Below, one piece after another: positions 1 to 13,000 of a stretch of 64,000 nt of DNA. Position 1 is the stretch's first letter. Each line of letters begins with the position of its first letter. Position numbers and translations under genes: made by a program. The stretch spans positions 33,501-97,500 of the forward strand of contig JABMCL010000602.1 of assembly GCA_018857735.1 (NCBI GenBank), in the 5' to 3' direction. This stretch comes from Alviniconcha marisindica. Lineage: Eukaryota; Mollusca; Gastropoda; Provannidae. A model generated the notes under the pieces. The model did no database searches. It was not told the DNA's origin and saw only the letters and a program-made list of their open reading frames with translations.

Positions 1-45
<45 letters not shown>
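1..45 (+). repeat. (AG)n microsatellite at window edge
   Basis: 22 AG units at the left edge, within an intron of gene 1. Confidence 0.95.
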
Positions 46-46
<1 letters not shown>

Positions 47-94
47 TACATACAGTTTGTACAGCTACTGACAAGGATATCATCTTCTGTCCAG

Positions 95-251
95 GGAGAA
101 GCACAAGAAGCTAGCCGACATCTTCGTGAAGAAGGGCCCCTTCCTCAAGCTGTATTCTTCCTACATCCGCAACTTTGAGCATGCCACAGCACTGCTGGAT
201 GAGACATGCAAGAAGCATAGTGGCTTCGGAATGGCTCTTCAGCAGTTTGAG
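95..251 (+). CDS. FGD6: FGD6-like exon a (DH domain middle)
   Basis: Acceptor tctgtccag before 95, donor gtcagt at 252. Encodes ADIFVKKGPFLKLYSSYIRN and the helix after it, part of the central DH helices. One base completes a codon from the previous exon, which lies left of the window. Confidence 0.9.
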
Positions 252-3200
252 GTCAGTGCACAAGGACAGTTGCATGGAAATATTGAAAGCTTCATGCCAT
301 TTTTTATTTTTTTTACAGATGTCAGAGTCTGTGGTTTTGGGTGTATGTGTTATTTTTCACCTAACATTATTATTTTCTTGATTGTCACTGTTAGTTTGCC
401 CTGATGTAACCGGAATGGTTGACTGGACGTAAAACACCAAGTTACTTACTTACTTACTTACGTCGCTATTAGGATACTAGTTTTAGTGAATAATTCCACT
501 GTTGCATGCTGTGTTTCAGATGAGTCCTCGCTGTGCCAACCTGGCACTGAAGCACTACATGTTGAAACCCATCCAGCGAATCCCCCAATATAAGCTTCTT
601 TTGCAAGGTAACCCCAGGTTTTGTAACAATGAGAACTGGATTAGCGGCCACATTTTTCTTTTTTTTCTGGGATTGCACATTGGCCATTCTTTTATTACTC
701 ATTCCTTTTTATTGAAGGGTGAGGAACCGCCAAGGTGCATTGGTTGTGATGAACTTTTAACTATTGAACATATTTTACTGATGTGTTCAGATCTTATTGA
801 AATAAGAGAGAGCCACTTTACAGCTCAATCACTGCATGTGTTATTTCAGGATATTCCACCTGAGAAGATTTTTAACTTTGGATAAACTTAAATTTGAGGA
901 CTATTGGTTACATTTGTGTTTTACTCATCTTTTAAGTCTCATTTTAAAATTGTACATATACTAGTTATAGCATGTTCACATTTTTAACAATTACTGTATG
1001 ATAACACTAACAGAATATGTTTCGCCCTGATATAACCACAATGGTTGACTGGGCGTAAAACACCAAGTTACTACTACTACTTTGAAACCTGCAGCTACTT
1101 AACAGGTTGCTACTTCATGCGCAGATCATCACCCATCCCTGAATATTTACTGTGCTGAGTCACACTTATTCAACTATGATGATGTTAAATACTTATGTGG
1201 CCCCTGTTGGGCTTTTTTCATGGTCTGGTTGGTAATTTTTCATGGGCTTTTGGGGCTTTTTTTCAGGGGCTGGTGGGATTTTTTCAAGGGCTTCAGGGGC
1301 TGTTTGAGCTTTCTTCAGGGGCTGGTTGCTAATTTTTCATGGGCTTTTGGGGCTTTATTTCAGGGGCTAGTGACAGTTTCTTGAGGTCTGGTTGGTCATT
1401 TCTTCAGGCTTTTTGGCAAGAAGTTGAATGAATGAAACACATGAAGGATATTGTGAGCTGACATTGCAATAAATACATTTTTGAATTTACGGTTTGTGTG
1501 AGTAGCACTGATGTGTATGTACTTTATGTGTGCACATTGTTTTTTTCTGCAGATTATCTCAAGCATCTTACCCCAGAAAGTGCAGATTACAAAGACACAC
1601 TTAGTAAGTGGAAATATTTCAGCTTTGATTATTGTTTTGGTGGCTTGTATGTTTTTCAGTGTGAGTGTGTGTGTGTGTGTATGTGCGTGCGTGCATGTGT
1701 GTGTTGCAAGTTAAATAATGTATAGTTTCAGAGGTGTGATTCTTGTAACAGTCATTTTTGCAATGAAGTTCTCACCCTAAATGTATCTGCTTTGGATATT
1801 TATATAGGTACACATTTTCAGTGTAGAAAGGGAGTTTCTTTTAAACATAGCCATGATTTTGCTATCTGTTTTCCTGCAGCCGCTTTGAACATCGTGAGTG
1901 AGGTTGCAGATCACGCCAATGAGAGCATGCGTCATGGGGTAAGTGCAGGAACTTGGTTGACTGCTTGGGGGCAGCAGGGGGAGGAAGGGAAGAAGGACAG
2001 TCGCAGGAAGGGTCAGGGTTCAAAACCATTTTAGTGTTTCGCATATATAAGAGAAGTCATTTATTTATGTATCTTGTAGTGAACTTTTAACTATAAAACG
2101 TATTTTATTTACTTGTTCAGATTTCATTGAAACGAGAGAGAGCCATTATACGGCTCATTCACTGCATGTTTTATTTGAAGAAATGTCAGTGTGAAAGATT
2201 TTTAACCATCTGAAAGAAAGAAATAGTTTTGGAAGGATTTAAATTTGCAGAACTTTTTGGATATGTCTGTCTTAACCAACTTTTAAATCTGTATATATAT
2301 AGATATATTTTTAGTCTGGACACATTTTTAACATTATCTGTAGGATAACAGAGTATGTTTCACCCTGATATAACCGCAAATGTTGACTGGGTGTAAAACA
2401 CCAAGTTACTACTACTGGAACAGCATGCTCAGTCCAGTCCAGGTCTTCAAAACTCTCTTACAATTGTGGCTCTTGTATGCTCAAAGTGGAAAGCATTCAG
2501 ATCTTCAAAACACTATCATAACTTGTGATTTTCACATCCAGCAGGGATTGTTTTATTTCTCATACATTTGAACATTTCTAGGCTGCCCAGGACAAAACTA
2601 AGATTATGTGTCATTTTCATGTTTATTAATTTGTTTCTTGTTGTTGTTTTTTGATTTTGAACCTTTTACTCCTAATTTTCAGGATGATGTGCAGAAGCTG
2701 CTGGAAATCCAAAGATCACTTATTGGTCAGTTTGAGGTCATTCAACCAGGCAGGGTAAGTGACGTTGTTTCCGGTAGTAGCATTCTTTGTTTCCGAGTTC
2801 ATATTTATCAAGGCTGTATGGATTCTGTTTTTCTGCTGTGTACCACAAGATGGATTTCCTGCTAAACATATACCTGGGACAATAAATATTCCAATTCTCA
2901 TTCATGCCCTGTCCTTTTCTCCCTTTGGCCAAAGATATCTGAACAATTTTTTTTAAGGGTAAGTGCCATAGTCTTCAAAAGAATGTCATTTGCCTGTATG
3001 TTTTTGCAAGGTAGATTTATGTGCAAAGGGTGTTTGTGTATTGCAGGTGCTGATCAAGCAAGGGGAGCTAATGAAGCTGTCTAGGAAGGACATGCAGCCT
3101 CGCATGTTTTTCTTGGTAAGTCCCCTCGTGCCTTTTGTGCGTGGAGAGGTCTTTTTACCTTAAAAGTGAATGGACTGGGAAGGTAGAAATTAGAACAAGG

Positions 3201-3266
3201 AAGACATTCCTGACAGTGGGTGAAGTGTATATGGCTACATTATGACCTGCTCCATTTCTTTGTAAG

Positions 3267-3300
<34 letters not shown>

Positions 3301-5225
3301 TTGTGCCTTTTGTGCAGGGAGAGATCTTTTTCCCTTAGAAGGCTTCACTGGCATTTTTATGTACCAGTTGTAACATACTGCTCGACACACGATTCTTCCT
3401 CAGCTGTTGCTTTCTGTCCCTCCCTTTTGGGAGAGGATAGTGACTTTCATCACTGTTTGTGTTTTTGTTGTTGTTGTTTTTTAAATGTTATTCGCATTCA
3501 ACTGTGCTGATTGTTTGCATGTAAAATGTATTTGATTTTTTTAATTATTATTATTTATTTATATTTGTACTTTTCAGGCAGATATGAAGATTATCACAGT
3601 TTTTGTTACATGTTTTTCTTCTTTGTTGTTTTGTGGGTGTATGTAGAGCACAAAAACAACATAAACATCTGTTCACAAATTTGGATATACTCAAAATCTT
3701 TTGCTGTGTCCTTGCACTAAAACTAGTTTGGGGTTGGTGTTACTGATAGTCTAATTATGTGGATAGTTGATTTTCCTTCTGTGTGGTGCTGTAGATGCTC
3801 ATGTTTTGGTTTTAATTGTGCATAAGTCCAGTTTCAAGTGTTTGCCTTGATGTTACCTTCACGGCTGTTTACAAATCATCCATTGATGCAGGCGCTGCAC
3901 ATGTGTTTGCTTTCATGGTCACTTTACAAATGATCCATTGATTGATATTTAATGCCAAAATGACCATGAAAGCAAACACGCACAGCACCTGCATCAAGGT
4001 GAACACACAAGGTTTTGTGTGGAAGTTTTTATGTGCTATGTATAAATTTTGATGGATTCATCTATCAAGACATATCAACACACAAGGGAGTAAATTAGCA
4101 CTTGAAATATGTAACACAAGTACAACAACAAAGACCTGAGTTGCCTATGGTAACTGTCACCTGGCATGTGTGTAAATACAAGGTACATAAACTCCACCAG
4201 AGGTACATCCTCATTTTTTTTCATCAGAATATATGTTCAAGCTGTGTGACGTGTTGCTTGTGAGCCGGTTTGGCCTAGCGGTAAGGCGGTAGGCTGGTAA
4301 GCAGAGGGACCTTGGTTCGAATCTGCTTCGGCTCTCCTTTCACTTCAAAGGTTGTGGTCTGTGGACACTGTCTTGCGACTTTGTCCCACACAATTACGAA
4401 ATATTAAATTGGCTCTCATCGCTGCCCATCTTAATGTGGGTTATTCTGGTGGTGACAGTGTAGTGATAGGTATATAATATCCCTCTTTCCCCACCTTCAT
4501 ACCCCCCCTCCTCCCCCCAAGCCCCCCTCTTCTCCCTGTCCCTAATGAGCCATATGGTTTCTGTGGTCATTAAGCACCATGTTTACTTACTTTACGTGTT
4601 GCTGTGCTTGGTGTTTCAGTTCAGCGACGTGTTGCTGTACACCACTCCCACTGCCACTGGCTACCGGCTCAACAACATCCTGCCTCTGCAGGGAATGAAG
4701 GTAGCTTGCCTGCCTTCTGTTTATCATTTATTTTCATAGGGATTACTGGTCTGCAGCCATGACTTTCCAGTGATGCCTTTCCAAGAATCAAGAGACACAT
4801 GGGGTGGGGGGCAGGGATGGGTGGAGGAAGGGGTTGTCCTTTTCAGATATGTTTGTTGGTATAGAGGCTCTGCAGAGTTCAGTTTTATTAAAATGATCTT
4901 TGTAGTTACAGTTCTGTAAGTTACTCTGTTTCAGTTTTATTCCAGTTTTATTAAAATGATCTTCATAGTTACAGTTCTGTAAGTTACTCTGCTTCCCCTC
5001 CATTATTAGGGGTATATTTTATATTTTGTGTTCTGTGATGGGGTCCATTGAAGTGTTTCAGCTGTCAAAGGACACTTTTAATGCTACCAAACTGCTTGTT
5101 CACAATTGTGCAGAGCTGTTACCAGGTCCTATCATATCTTTTTTGTTAATGCCAGTTCTACATTCAGTTGTACCAGCAGTGTGATTATTCAGTTTTGTTT
5201 GTTTGTTTTTTAGCAGAATTCTTTA

Positions 5226-5275
<50 letters not shown>

Positions 5276-7486
5276 GTGTTGCCTCCCAAGTTAGAAGAGT
5301 TCAAGAATGAGTTCAACATCATCAGCACCCAGAGGTCCTTCACCGTGGCTACCAGGTAGGCTGCCATGCTTCAGGCACCCGCTTCTTCACACACTTCTCA
5401 GAAGTGAGACTGGGGGGAGTGTGGCAGCCCCCAAACCCTGTCATTGGTCTGTGTTAGAAAGAAAAGTGTTGTGTATTTCAGACCACTTTATGCCAGTGCG
5501 GTCCCATGTCTGGTTAAAAAATCCCTCTTCACCATTTTGTCTTGAGCTTGATCAAATCCCAGATCCACATGGGAGTCGAGGCCAAGGAGCTGAGTCCCCA
5601 GAGGCAAACTGGGCCACTTTCCCTTTGTCACTGACACAACACAGCTTGCACAGGCACAAGTAATCAGCACAACAACAAAAATGGGTATAAAAATGAAGTT
5701 ATAGAAGAAAGCAAACATCTGAAACAAACACCTATCATAAAATGGGCATAGAAATGAAATTATAGAAGAAAACAAACATCTGAAACAAACACCTATCATA
5801 AAATGGGCATAGAAATGAAATTATGGAAGAAAACAAACATCTGAAACAAACACCTATCTTTGAAGGTGAAATAGGATTAGAACTGAGGTGGGGTGGTTGG
5901 AAGACGGGGGGGGGGGGGGGTCTGACACTTTTTTCCCCTTTTTTTTGCTCTGTTATATGTTTGCTCAGTCTCAAACTAATTAAAAAAGAAGAAGTTATAA
6001 TCAGTATTCAGTTATCTTGTTTTGTTGCCGCACAGTACCCCAGAGGAGCGAGAGGAGTGGCTGCGAGCGCTGTGGAACGCCGTTGAGGAAAACTCTGAGC
6101 GTTACCACACCTTTAAGGCCAAGCAGTCGGAGCCCAAGGTCAGATTCTGGAGAGTTAACTGAACCAAGCTGAGATTAAGGAAACAAACAGTTAAAAAGCT
6201 TCCGTGTCAAGTAAAGTTGTCTGTGAAGGAATGCTCTTGGAATTGGAGAGAAGAGCTTTTTTTCCTTTTCTTCTAGGGGTGGGAGGAGAGGAGGAGGAAT
6301 TAAAAATAACAAAATGTTTGACTAGACACTAACTGTGCATAGTGCTTTAGACAATTAGACAGTGTAGTACAATTATAGTGTAGCATATCAGAACAGTTTC
6401 GGGGGAGGGGGAGAAAACATTTGGAGTGTTGAAATAGGTTTTCCTCCTGAAATGCCTGAACGCTGCTTGTGTTTTTCAGACGTCTTTGCTGGACAAGGAC
6501 TTTGTGCTGGGGACCAAGGCCCCCCTGTGGGTGCCCGATGCTCGCGTCACCATGTGTATGCTGTGTCTGGCCGAGTTCTCCATCACCTGGCGCAGACACC
6601 ACTGCAGGGGCTGTGGTCGTGTAAGTTGGTCTTGATGTCAAAAATCATTTTGCTTAACACCCACAAAAATAAGATTCTTTATTAGGGATGGTGGGGGGGG
6701 GAGAGTGAAGGCTTGAGCATAGGCACCAACCCAGAAGACCAAGAATGCCGTGGACTGCCGCCAGAACAACAGAATGTTAAGACAGTGTCCGCTCACCACA
6801 GCGCAGCAACTAGTGTACCATGCAGTTGCTGTCTCAACTGCTGTGCAGAGCAGTCACAGAGACAATGTCCGTAGCTCCGCTGTTGAGAAACAGCTGATGC
6901 AAAAGAAGTCCAACTTTCAAGCCCAGCTCCACCTCCCTTCTCTTGACCTCTTCCGGGCTAACTTGAGGGTCCAGCACCACCTCCCTCCTCTTGATCTCAC
7001 CTGGACTTGCTAAAGTGTCAAACTTCTTTGTGAGAGTCCAGCTCACCCCCCTCCTCTTGATCTAACCTGGACTCTCATCTTGATGTCACTATTCTTGCAT
7101 TGGATGTGTTGTGTCCGGCTGAGTTTGCTATCATGGGGTGGGGTGGAGGTTGGGGGGGGGGGGGGGGGGTAGAGCACAAGGAGGGAATAAAGCATTTGGT
7201 TGTCTGCATTGGACAAATTATGATGCATGTATTGTGTTTGAGGATGTACCTTTTGTGGAGTTGATAAACCTTGTATTTACTTGCATGCCTGGTGAGAGTT
7301 ACTGTAGGCAGTTCAGGTCTTTGTTGTTGTGTTCATGTGACGTCTGTTGAATGCTGATTAACTCCCTTGATGATATTGAACAAAGTGTGCTGAAAAAATG
7401 CACCAAATGACACAGATTGTGATACAGTGCAGGAATGAACATCCTTGCATTTGTATGTGTTTCAGTGTTTCTGAGGGGCCGGTAGT

Positions 7487-7520
<34 letters not shown>

Positions 7521-9913
7521 GTACCCTTTGTACTGGATGGGAGAGAAATTGGAGGGGGGGGGGGCTGTATATATAGATTCCAGTGGTGCAATATGCCACA
7601 CGGTTTCTCAGCTTGTACAATTGTCTGATTGTCTTCTTTGTTGTAGTGTTGATGTTTTTGTGGCCAGCACCGGGTTTCTCTTTGTTGTAGTGTTGATGTT
7701 TTTGTGGCCAGCACCAGGTTTCACCCCAGTTAAAATGTTCTTGACTGTTTTCAGATAATCTGTGGGAACTGTTCAGAGAATAAAGCTCCGTTACGTTACC
7801 TGATGTACAAGCCTGCCCGTGTTTGTGATGAGTGCTTTGAGAAACTGGCTAGAGGTAACTAAACAAAGCTTTTTCATAAAAATTATTAAGTAGTGCCTGT
7901 GATGAATGCTCCTATAAAGTGGCCAGAAGTAACTAAACATGATTTTCCCCATATTTAGTGATGTCTTTGATGAGTGCATTGAGAAACTTGCCAGAGATAA
8001 CAAAGCAAGGTTTTCTCCTTATTTAGTAATTTCTGTGATGAGTGCTCTAATGATCTGGCTTGAGGTAACCAAGTAAGGGTTATCCTGTGTTTTGTAATGT
8101 CTGTGGTGCATGCTTTGAGTTTTAGAAACTAGCCAGTGAAGGTGAAAAAAGGCTTTCCCTGTATTTAGTTGTGTCTGTGATGAGTTTACTGAGACACTGC
8201 CAGAGAGGTAAACAAAAGTCAGGGTTTATACCTGTGTCAATAACATCAGTAGTCTGGAAAAGTCACCTATGACAGCAGTTTTGAAGGACTTGGGTGAAAT
8301 ATGCATTGTAATGACGTTTATTAAGTGAGCCTCTACCATCTGGATAAAAAAATAAAAATCCTGATGTAAATACTGTGGTGGAGAAATACATAAACAGACA
8401 CTGTGTGGTGGTGGGGGTGGGAGGGGGGGAACACACACATACACCTTTCTAATATATTTTATTTGTTTTGGGAACATCACACAAAGACAATTATGTAGAG
8501 AGGTGGTTTTCTCTGCCATTTTTCTTCTTCTCATTACATGCATAAAAGGGAGAAATAGCCTTAGAAAAGGACGTGGTTAAGTGGATTAAGCTAGCACAGT
8601 GCAGATTTTTTGTTGTTGTTGTTGTCCTCAACAGAAGTGGACGAACGATTGGAGAAAGATCAAAAGTCATCTGTCGAAGACCCCTGCACCTCCCCTGGAA
8701 GACCGGCATCAACGGCGTCTGCAACAGGATCAGCAGCAGCAGCGGCGGCATCCTCTGATGCACTTGGGCTCAGCTTCAGCAGCATCAAAGCCAGGTTTCA
8801 GAAGATCCGCAGAAGTGCTCGTGAGCGACGCAAGTTGGGCCTTGCTCGACCCTCTGTTTTAAAAGAGGCAAGTTGTGTTAATAGAGGTGTTGGGGGGGGG
8901 GGAAGAGGTCCTTTAAGAGGAAAATGCCTTGGGGGGGAGTGTGGTGGTGGTAGAAGTTGTATGCCGCAAACACACACCTTTGTGAGCATTGCAAGTTCTG
9001 TATCAATTTGTTTTTAAATTCAGATATGCGGCATCTAGCAGCAGATCTGTGATTAAGGTAGAATTAAGTACTTAATCACTTTGCTGAAGAGATGGTCTAA
9101 AATAGTATTTGTATTTCTTCAGCTGCATTTGTTTTCCCTTTAATTCCGAGACCTGGGTTACTTGAGGTGTGTGTAACAGGTCATGGTCAGTATTTACCAA
9201 TACCACCTCACAAGAGTAGAAGTGATGCTGGCCCACTCTGAAGTAGAATGATGCCATGAAAGAACTGAACTAGGGATTTCCTGTGGTCATTTGACTGTAG
9301 TGTTTGGTTTGCAGTCACCAATGTGTGCCGATAACAACAAAGCTTGGCTGTTACAAACAGGCTTTCCTGGTCCACTATTGCTTTATTATTTCCTTCCGGT
9401 GCCATGCTTCCTCCACCCCTTAACTGCCCAAGCTTGTAAATTTTCCAGGCTGAAAAGTGCACACCTGATGGGCCTGTAACAAATCTACTTTCAATACTGT
9501 GCATCATGGATAGAGGTTCTTTCACATGCTCATGTGGAGAGGGAGAACAGCCTTAATGATTTCAAATTTGGCACTTCTGTTGGTCATTTTTCGAGTGACA
9601 GTGCGGCAAGCACAGCAGTGAAAGGGTTAAAGTGGCCACCTTCATTGCTGACTATTTTGGACAGCACACGGTGGAAACCTCTAAAGGGAGTGTGGCTTGG
9701 GCCACTGAACTGACTACCTCCTCACTGAAATTTGTGCTCAGTGTTATGGTTGTTGATGATATTCACCTGATTCCCTGTGGGCAGGTGCATGCTAATGATG
9801 AAGGTTCAGACATGAGTGGCTACCTGTGGGTGGCTAAAAACAAGAAGTGGAAACGACTGTGGTTCGTTGTCAAGGGAAAAGTCTTGTACACATACAAAGC
9901 CAGCGAGGTGAGG

Positions 9914-9944
<31 letters not shown>

Positions 9945-9965
9945 CTGTCTCTCTGTGTGTCTCTG

Positions 9966-10033
<68 letters not shown>

Positions 10034-13000
10034 GAACTGGGATGCTGCTCTGGATTCACATGATTTTATAATGTTTCAATGATTTTATAATTTTTCAATC
10101 AGTTAACACCAGTTGAAAGAGAAACGTCTTTGCAAGTCAACATCAGTTGAAAGAGAAATGTCTTTGTAAGTTGACACCAGCTGAAAGAGAAATGTCTTTG
10201 TAAGTTGACACCAGTTGAAAGAAAAATGTCTTTGTAAGATGACACCAGTTGAAAGAGATGTCTTTGTATGTCAACACCAGTTGAAAGAGAAATGTCTTTG
10301 TAAGTCAACACCAGTTGAAAGAGAAATGTCTTTGTAAGTTGACACCAGTTGAAAGAGAAATGTTTTTGTAAGCTGACACCAGTTGAAAGAGAAATGTCTG
10401 TGTAAGTCAACACCAGTTGAAAGAGAATTATCTTTGTAAGTTGACTCCAGTTGAGAAAAAAAATGTCTTTGCAAGTTGACACCAGTTGAAAGAGAAATGT
10501 CTTTGTAAGTTGACACCAGTTGAAAGAGAAATGTCTTTGTAAGTCAACACCAGTTGAAAGAGAAATGTCTTGCTGAGAATGCTGCTGTCAGACCACTGTG
10601 TTTCACTCTATGCTGATGTGTGTGTGTGTGTGTGTTAACCAGGACATGGCAGCCATTGAAAGCATGCCTCTACTGGGTTTTGAAGTGACCCGGATGACCA
10701 GTGTAAGTTGAACATTCGTCTTTTTGGCTTTTGTGCATGGCAGTTAACCTTAGTTTTAGCCACTGCTATTTTTTCTTGGATGCAGTACTATGTTTGTTCG
10801 TGCTTCACCCATTCACCAACAGCATGTATGGAATGAAAGCAGCAGGGCCTTGATCTCCAGACCTGTCGAACTGTATGGTTTGACCGTGCTCCATGGACTA
10901 GTGAAAAAACTAACATTTTATGATCTAGTAAAGAAAAACCCACAAGGGGAACAAATAATGGCTAGATTTGTGTGCAATCTCATATATTTATTTATTTTCT
11001 GGGGTTTTTTTCTTCCGTTTTTTTCTGTTTTTTTTACAATGAACAGACTTGGTGCATTCATTTGTGATTGAACTATGGCTTCGAAATGTGGAAATGAAGT
11101 GCAAACCTTTCAGTTTGTATGATTTATTTGGGATTACTTTCTGTAGGTTACCCAAATGCCAGCTGTATGCAGGAAATGCTGGAGTACTTTTATCCTCTTT
11201 TTGGAGGTGTGCTTTTTTCCCTTTGAATCTCTGTCTGAATATACTATGTATAAAAGAAGTTGTAAGGGTGTAGGGCTATTGCAGATTAGGTGTACTTATT
11301 GCCCATTTTTATTATTGTTGTTATTATTATTATTATGATGTGCAGTGACACATTAGGGATATTAACTCATTACTGTGCAGTACAGCACAGTTAACCCAAA
11401 CTGTTACTACAAAATAGTGGATAACACAGAAGTTTTGTTTGCTTGGCCTTCCTTTTCTTTCTTATGCCGAACTGCTTAGCAAAAATGATGGTAAAATGGG
11501 AGAAATTCACCGTCCTTTTTATTTTGTGCGCTGTAATATTCATGAGGTATAGTCTCGTAGATGGTGGGGTGGCCATTCATAGCATGTTCGAAACATATTC
11601 TCCCATACCCGTGGAGCTGTCAAACCTTGATACAGTTGTGCCATGTATACATAACAAACTGTTTCTTGATTGAAACTGGCGGTGAAAACCCAGAGATAGA
11701 AGAGTATCATCCATAATGTCTGCATCAGTGGCTGGATGCATTAATCCGCTCCAACTTTCTATCAGGAAACAACAGTCAATTAGAATCCTTTATGATTCCC
11801 ATTTCTGTGTTGCACTGTTTAATGAAGTTCATCACACAAAATGTGGATTCCTAATTCTGACAATCTGTGAAGCAAAAAATGAAACAGGATGAGGCCCAGA
11901 GCATTCATGCAGAATCCACAAACAAGGGAGTTAATTAGCGCTCATAATGCGTAACACAAGTACAACAACAAAGACCTGAGTCACCTACGGTGACTCTCAC
12001 CTGGCATGCATGTAGGTACAAGGTACATAAACTCCACCAGAGGTACATCCTCATAGGTATGAGGATGGTACATGAATACAATGTACATAAACTCCACCAG
12101 AGGTACATCCTCATAGGTATGAGGATGGTACATGAATACAAGGTACATAAACTCCACCAGAGGTACATCCTCATAGGTATGAGGATGGTACATGAATACA
12201 AGGTACATAAACTCCACCAGAGGTACATCCTCAGAGGTATGAGGATGGTACATGAATACAAGGTACATAAAACTCAGAGGTATGAGGATGGTACATGAAT
12301 ACAAGGTACATAAAACTCAGAGGTATGAGGATGGTAGTTGGTACATGAATACAAGGTACATAAACTCCACCAGAGGTACATCCTCAGAGGTATGAGGATG
12401 GTACATGAATACAAGGTACATAAACTCCACCAGAGGTACATCCTCAGAGGTATGAGGATGGTACATGAATACAAGGTACATAAACTCAGAGGTATGAGGA
12501 TGGTACATGAATACAAGGTACATAAAACTCAGAGGTATGAGGATGGTACATGAATACAAGGTACATAAACTCAGAGGTATGAGGATGGTACATGAACACA
12601 AGGTACATAAACTCAGAGGTATGAGGATGGTACATGAATACAAGGTACATAAACTCAGAGGTATGAGGATGGTACATGAATACAAGGTACATAAACTCAG
12701 AGGTATGAGGATGGTACATGAATACAATGTACATAAACTCAGAGGTATGAGGATGGTACATAAATACAAGGCAAAAGGAAAAGCGCCAGGTGAAGACGCC
12801 ACAGAGAAGTCAAAAGAAAAAAAGAAAAAAGTGAAATGAGTGTTGTGCACTTGTGACTGGACTTGTGGTATGTGTGTGGAGCAAATAAGAAGAAAAAAGA
12901 AAAAAAAGGCAAATATGATGTACATGCAAATTACAATGTAAATGTTGAGAATTTTATTAACGCCTGAAGGTGCATAAACTCCTCAGAGGTACATCCTCAG

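Noticed and set aside
502..885. 127-codon frame reading through the donor of exon b
   Set aside because: It fuses the DH exon with the adjacent LINE fragment by chance; the gtaacc donor and downstream exon phase show the real boundary.
4261..4335. Functional tRNA gene
   Set aside because: A and B boxes are present, but the sequence is the head of a SINE repeated at eight sites with divergent B boxes and a common non-tRNA body.
8886..8895. GT donor (aggtgttgg) for exon l instead of the GC donor
   Set aside because: Poor consensus, breaks the frame with exon m and adds residues not seen in the family.
12317..12925. Minus-strand 202-codon frame with repeated SCTILIPLSLCTLY
   Set aside because: Pure translation of the element-B minisatellite.
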